Part shown: positions 61,832-64,000 of the stretch, piece after piece
How the letters are laid out: every line of letters begins with the position of its first letter
How positions within the stretch are numbered: the first letter of the stretch is position 1
Source: Mycobacterium sp. D16R12
GTDB lineage: Bacteria; Actinomycetota; Actinomycetes; Mycobacteriales; Mycobacteriaceae
Assembly: GCF_002013465.1 (NCBI RefSeq)
Contig: NZ_MAFC01000028.1
Span: forward strand, 1 to 64,000
DNA length: 64,000 bases
Direction: 5' to 3'
Notes under the pieces: model-generated
The model's input: the letters and a program-made list of their open reading frames with translations, nothing else
Databases searched by the model: none
What the model was told of the DNA's origin: nothing
Translations under genes and position numbers: made by a program

Positions 61832-62686
61832 ATGAGCACCGAAGTGTCGTCGTTGGTGGATTTGGACGGGGACCTGGCCGGGACTCATCGCCGGACCGTC
61901 AGTAGCGGCGCGAGTGTCGATCCTGCCATCGCCGAGGCGGATTTGGCGGCGATGCGCCGCGATGGCTATGTGATCTTGCCGGATCTGCTGACCGCTGAGG
62001 AGCTGGTGGAGATCCGGGAAGCCGTTGCACCGTTGCTGAATCTGCATGGCCGCAATGGATTTGAAGGGCACACCACTCAGCGGGTGTACAGCGTGCTGAA
62101 CAAGACGCGTGCTTGTGACCGGATTGCGGATCACCCGCGGGTGCTGGCCCTGCTCGATCGGCTTTTCCTGCCGAACTACCTGTTGTCGATGTTGCAAGTA
62201 ATCAATATCCTGCCTGGTGAGCAGGCGCAAATGCTGCACACCGACGACGGCTTCTATCCGATTCCGCGTCCTCGTGCCGGTCTTGGTGCTGCAACGATCT
62301 GGGCGATTGACGACTTTACCGCCGACAACGGTGCCACCGATGTCATTGCAGGCAGCCATCTTTGGGGCGAGAGGCGGCCACAGGATGTCGAGCGTGAGCC
62401 CGTGGTGATGAAGGCGGGTTCCTGTGTGTTCTTCCCAGGCACGCTGTGGCACGGCGGGGGCGCCAACCGGTCCGATGCGGCCCGGCTGGCGCTGACAGCT
62501 CAGTACTGCGAGCCGTGGTTGCGTCCGCAGGAGGCGTTCACCTTGTCGATGACTCGCGCCACCGTGAGAACGGTGTCTGAGGACATTCGCCGGATGCTTG
62601 GGTACAGCATTCACCCGCCGTTTATCGGTCAGGTCGACGGCATGCATCCCAAAAGGCTGCTTGAACAGGACGCTCAATCGCTCTAG
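61832..62686 (+). CDS. Phytanoyl-CoA dioxygenase (PhyH) family protein
   Basis: A 284-residue Fe(II)/2-oxoglutarate-dependent oxygenase. The iron triad is HTDDG (His and Asp, about residue 135) and the later His in TLWHGGGANRSD; the Arg that binds 2-oxoglutarate is two steps on (AARLAL). YVILPDLLTAEELVEIREAVAPLL is the usual PhyH N-terminal helix. The family hydroxylates fatty acyl-CoA or small natural products; specificity is unknown. ATG 61832 follows AGGAG. It is convergent with and overlaps the deacetylase gene by 4 bases. Confidence 0.9.
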   Translation: MSTEVSSLVDLDGDLAGTHRRTVSSGASVDPAIAEADLAAMRRDGYVILPDLLTAEELVEIREAVAPLLNLHGRNGFEGHTTQRVYSVLNKTRACDRIADHPRVLALLDRLFLPNYLLSMLQVINILPGEQAQMLHTDDGFYPIPRPRAGLGAATIWAIDDFTADNGATDVIAGSHLWGERRPQDVEREPVVMKAGSCVFFPGTLWHGGGANRSDAARLALTAQYCEPWLRPQEAFTLSMTRATVRTVSEDIRRMLGYSIHPPFIGQVDGMHPKRLLEQDAQSL

Positions 62687-63477
62687 TGCTGATAGACGTC
62701 GTTGAGTGTCACTGTGCGCAACTGCCGTTCCCCGATGACGTCGAGCAGCTGGTGATAGACCGTGGTTACCGGTGGGTGGTTGAGGTGGCCGATGACGATG
62801 GCCTGCGGATTGAAGTACTTGCGGGCCATGTCCACGATGTATTGCGGGGTGACGACTCCGGAATCCGATAATGACCCGTACCAGAGCACCGGCGGTCCGT
62901 AACCGAGCCCCTGTGTAATCAAATCGGTTGCGGCGTTGTGCTTTCCGTACGGTGGGCGGAAGAACGGCGCAGGATTGACGCCGTAGGTGTTGGTCAGGAA
63001 TTTGGTATTGCGGGTCAGCTCGTCAGCGATCTGCTCGGCGGTCAACGTCGTGAGATTCGGATGAGACCACGTGTGGTTGCCCAGCTGGATCTGCCCGCTG
63101 TCAACGAGCGGGCGAAGCAGTCCGGCGTTCTGCGTCCAGCCCGCATTCACGCCATTGACGAAGTAGGTCAAACGGATTCCGGTATCGCGTGCCAGCTGGG
63201 TGTACGCGGCGATGACGTTCGCATCGGTCCCGTCATCAAGGGTCAACGCGAGTAACCGCTGGCCGTCGGTGCGTGCAGGCAGAGCGGTCAACGCACCGCC
63301 GCCGGGTAACGGCACCCGCGTCAGCCCGCTGCTGGAAGCTCCGGCTGACGTGCCGGGGTCTGCGGCCGCAGCGGCTGATTCGACGACAGAAGCACCTACG
63401 GCGGCAGCGGCCGCCAACAGGGTCAAGAACCGACGACGGTCGAACACGACGACAGGGTAGCGCCGGAACCTGGACAT
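62683..63477 (-). CDS. Polysaccharide deacetylase (NodB domain), exported
   Basis: A 264-residue CE4-type hydrolase with a Tat-like signal (FDRRRFLTLLAAAAAVGASVVES). The NodB motifs are present: LTLDDGTDAN (Asp-Asp), NHTWSHPNL (H-x3-H metal ligands) and RPPYGKHNAA. The later motifs are IVIGHLNHPPVT. It probably removes acetyl or other groups from cell-wall or envelope polysaccharide. ATG 63477 or 63480 is the likely start; GTG 63447, directly before FDRRRFL, is an alternative. The in-frame extension to 63666 overlaps the divergent gene and looks non-coding. Confidence 0.88.
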   Translation of the reverse strand: MSRFRRYPVVVFDRRRFLTLLAAAAAVGASVVESAAAAADPGTSAGASSSGLTRVPLPGGGALTALPARTDGQRLLALTLDDGTDANVIAAYTQLARDTGIRLTYFVNGVNAGWTQNAGLLRPLVDSGQIQLGNHTWSHPNLTTLTAEQIADELTRNTKFLTNTYGVNPAPFFRPPYGKHNAATDLITQGLGYGPPVLWYGSLSDSGVVTPQYIVDMARKYFNPQAIVIGHLNHPPVTTVYHQLLDVIGERQLRTVTLNDVYQH

Positions 63478-63517
63478 CATGCGGTGTCGTGGGCGGTGTC
63501 GGGCTACCGTTTCAGGC

Positions 63518-64000
63518 GTGATCGATTTTGCGCTGAGATCGTGTGGCCTACGGGGGCATGCGACATTCGCTCCCGATGAGCAGCCCCTTCGGGACCGACT
63601 GAGAGTTGAGACGCCCGCAGGGGAGGCCTGGCGATGCTTGCGGTGCGAGGCGTTTGTGGTCGGCACGCCACGCTATCGAGGACCGGCCGACACCGCACCA
63701 GAGATTCCGCGCGGTCGGCTGCTGCGCGATCGGACCTTGATGCGGCTATTGGCCGTCGAGCGGGTGTTCCGGGGTCTGGTCATCGTGCTGCTGGCCATCG
63801 GGGTCATGAAGGTCCGCGGTTCACGCGAACACCTTCAGCAGGTTTTCGAGCGGGACCTGCCGCTGATTCGCCCGCTGGCCGATCAGATCGGATGGAATCC
63901 GGATGATTCCAAGATCGTGCGCCATATCGGTGACGCGTTCTCGCTGTCGTCCTCGACACTGATGTGGGTGGCGGTGGGCCTGGCGGCGTACGCCGCGATC
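63518..64000 (+). CDS. DUF2127 membrane protein, 3' end beyond right edge
   Basis: The 161 visible codons begin at GTG 63518 and stay open to the last base. The N-terminus has a cysteine/histidine pattern (SCGLRGHATFAPDE...WRCLRCEAF, with C-x2-C) that may bind zinc. RLLAVERVFRGLVIVLLAIGVMKVRGSREHLQ opens the first transmembrane helix, and LIRPLADQIGWNPDDSKIVRHIGDAFSLSSSTLMW is the usual loop of DUF2127 proteins before the next helix, where the window ends. Function unknown. Divergent from the deacetylase gene by 40 bases. Confidence 0.85.
   Translation, partial: MIDFALRSCGLRGHATFAPDEQPLRDRLRVETPAGEAWRCLRCEAFVVGTPRYRGPADTAPEIPRGRLLRDRTLMRLLAVERVFRGLVIVLLAIGVMKVRGSREHLQQVFERDLPLIRPLADQIGWNPDDSKIVRHIGDAFSLSSSTLMWVAVGLAAYAAI

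Noticed and set aside
1..64000. tRNA, rRNA, CRISPR array, prophage or insertion sequence
   Set aside because: I saw no cloverleaf-like sequence, regularly spaced repeats, phage structural genes or transposase; the coding density leaves little room for them.

Overview
The window is GC-rich actinobacterial chromosome and reads as a rapidly growing mycobacterium, most likely of the Mycobacteroides abscessus/chelonae type. The reasons are an ESX-3 locus with PE and PPE genes, a mycobactin locus with IdeR-type iron boxes, irtAB, DUF222/HNH, MpaB and many TetR/GntR regulators. The species is an inference; the family assignments come from the translated sequence.

Layout. (1) 1-9.5 kb, minus strand: the front of ESX-3 (eccA3, eccB3, eccC3, PE, PPE), transcribed leftward out of the window. 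A short ORF sits directly before eccA3. (2) 9.4-10.6 kb: a divergent promoter with three iron-box-like sites, a siderophore-interacting flavoprotein and a small Rossmann-like gene. (3) 10.9-17.7 kb, plus strand: a six-gene operon made of a GntR/UTRA regulator, an AprB-like two-cluster ferredoxin, a sulfonate/nitrate-type ABC transporter and an AprA-like flavoprotein carrying nine C-terminal HEAT-type repeats. I cannot assign this operon to a described pathway, and it is the best candidate here for an undescribed system. (4) 17.7-32.1 kb: the siderophore block (mbtI, mbtA, a C-A-PCP-E NRPS, mbtG, mbtH, a methyltransferase, irtB, irtA) with iron-box candidates in front of mbtI, between mbtA and the NRPS, and in front of irtA. 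Together with ESX-3 and the flavoprotein reductase this forms one iron-acquisition island, interrupted by the AprAB-like operon.

(5) 32.1-36.6 kb: ectABCD and an MHS-family transporter, for ectoine and hydroxyectoine synthesis and uptake, with a consensus CRP-type palindrome upstream. (6) 36.9-41.6 kb: FUSC membrane protein and MerR regulator, then a GntR, PCu(A)C copper chaperone and Tat-exported DyP peroxidase set. (7) 41.7-46 kb: CynX-type MFS transporter, asparagine-type permease and a DUF222/HNH gene. (8) 46-52.4 kb: a catabolic group (acyl-CoA ligase, alpha/beta hydrolase, class B flavin monooxygenase) divergent from a TetR gene and an amidohydrolase, with a palindromic operator between them.

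(9) 52.4-55.5 kb: two metal-responsive modules side by side: CmtR-like ArsR plus a cation transporter behind a near-perfect 34-bp palindrome, then a methyltransferase, a KmtR-like ArsR and a CDF exporter behind a second dyad. (10) 55.5-64 kb: ordinary accessory genes (APC permease, YnfA, LEH-like, PPOX, MBL hydrolase, TetR/MpaB pair, secreted protein, TetR/PhyH divergent pair with a perfect operator, polysaccharide deacetylase, and a DUF2127 gene cut by the right edge). I saw no tRNA, rRNA, CRISPR array, insertion sequence or prophage. The only gap over 300 bases is 10607-10956.
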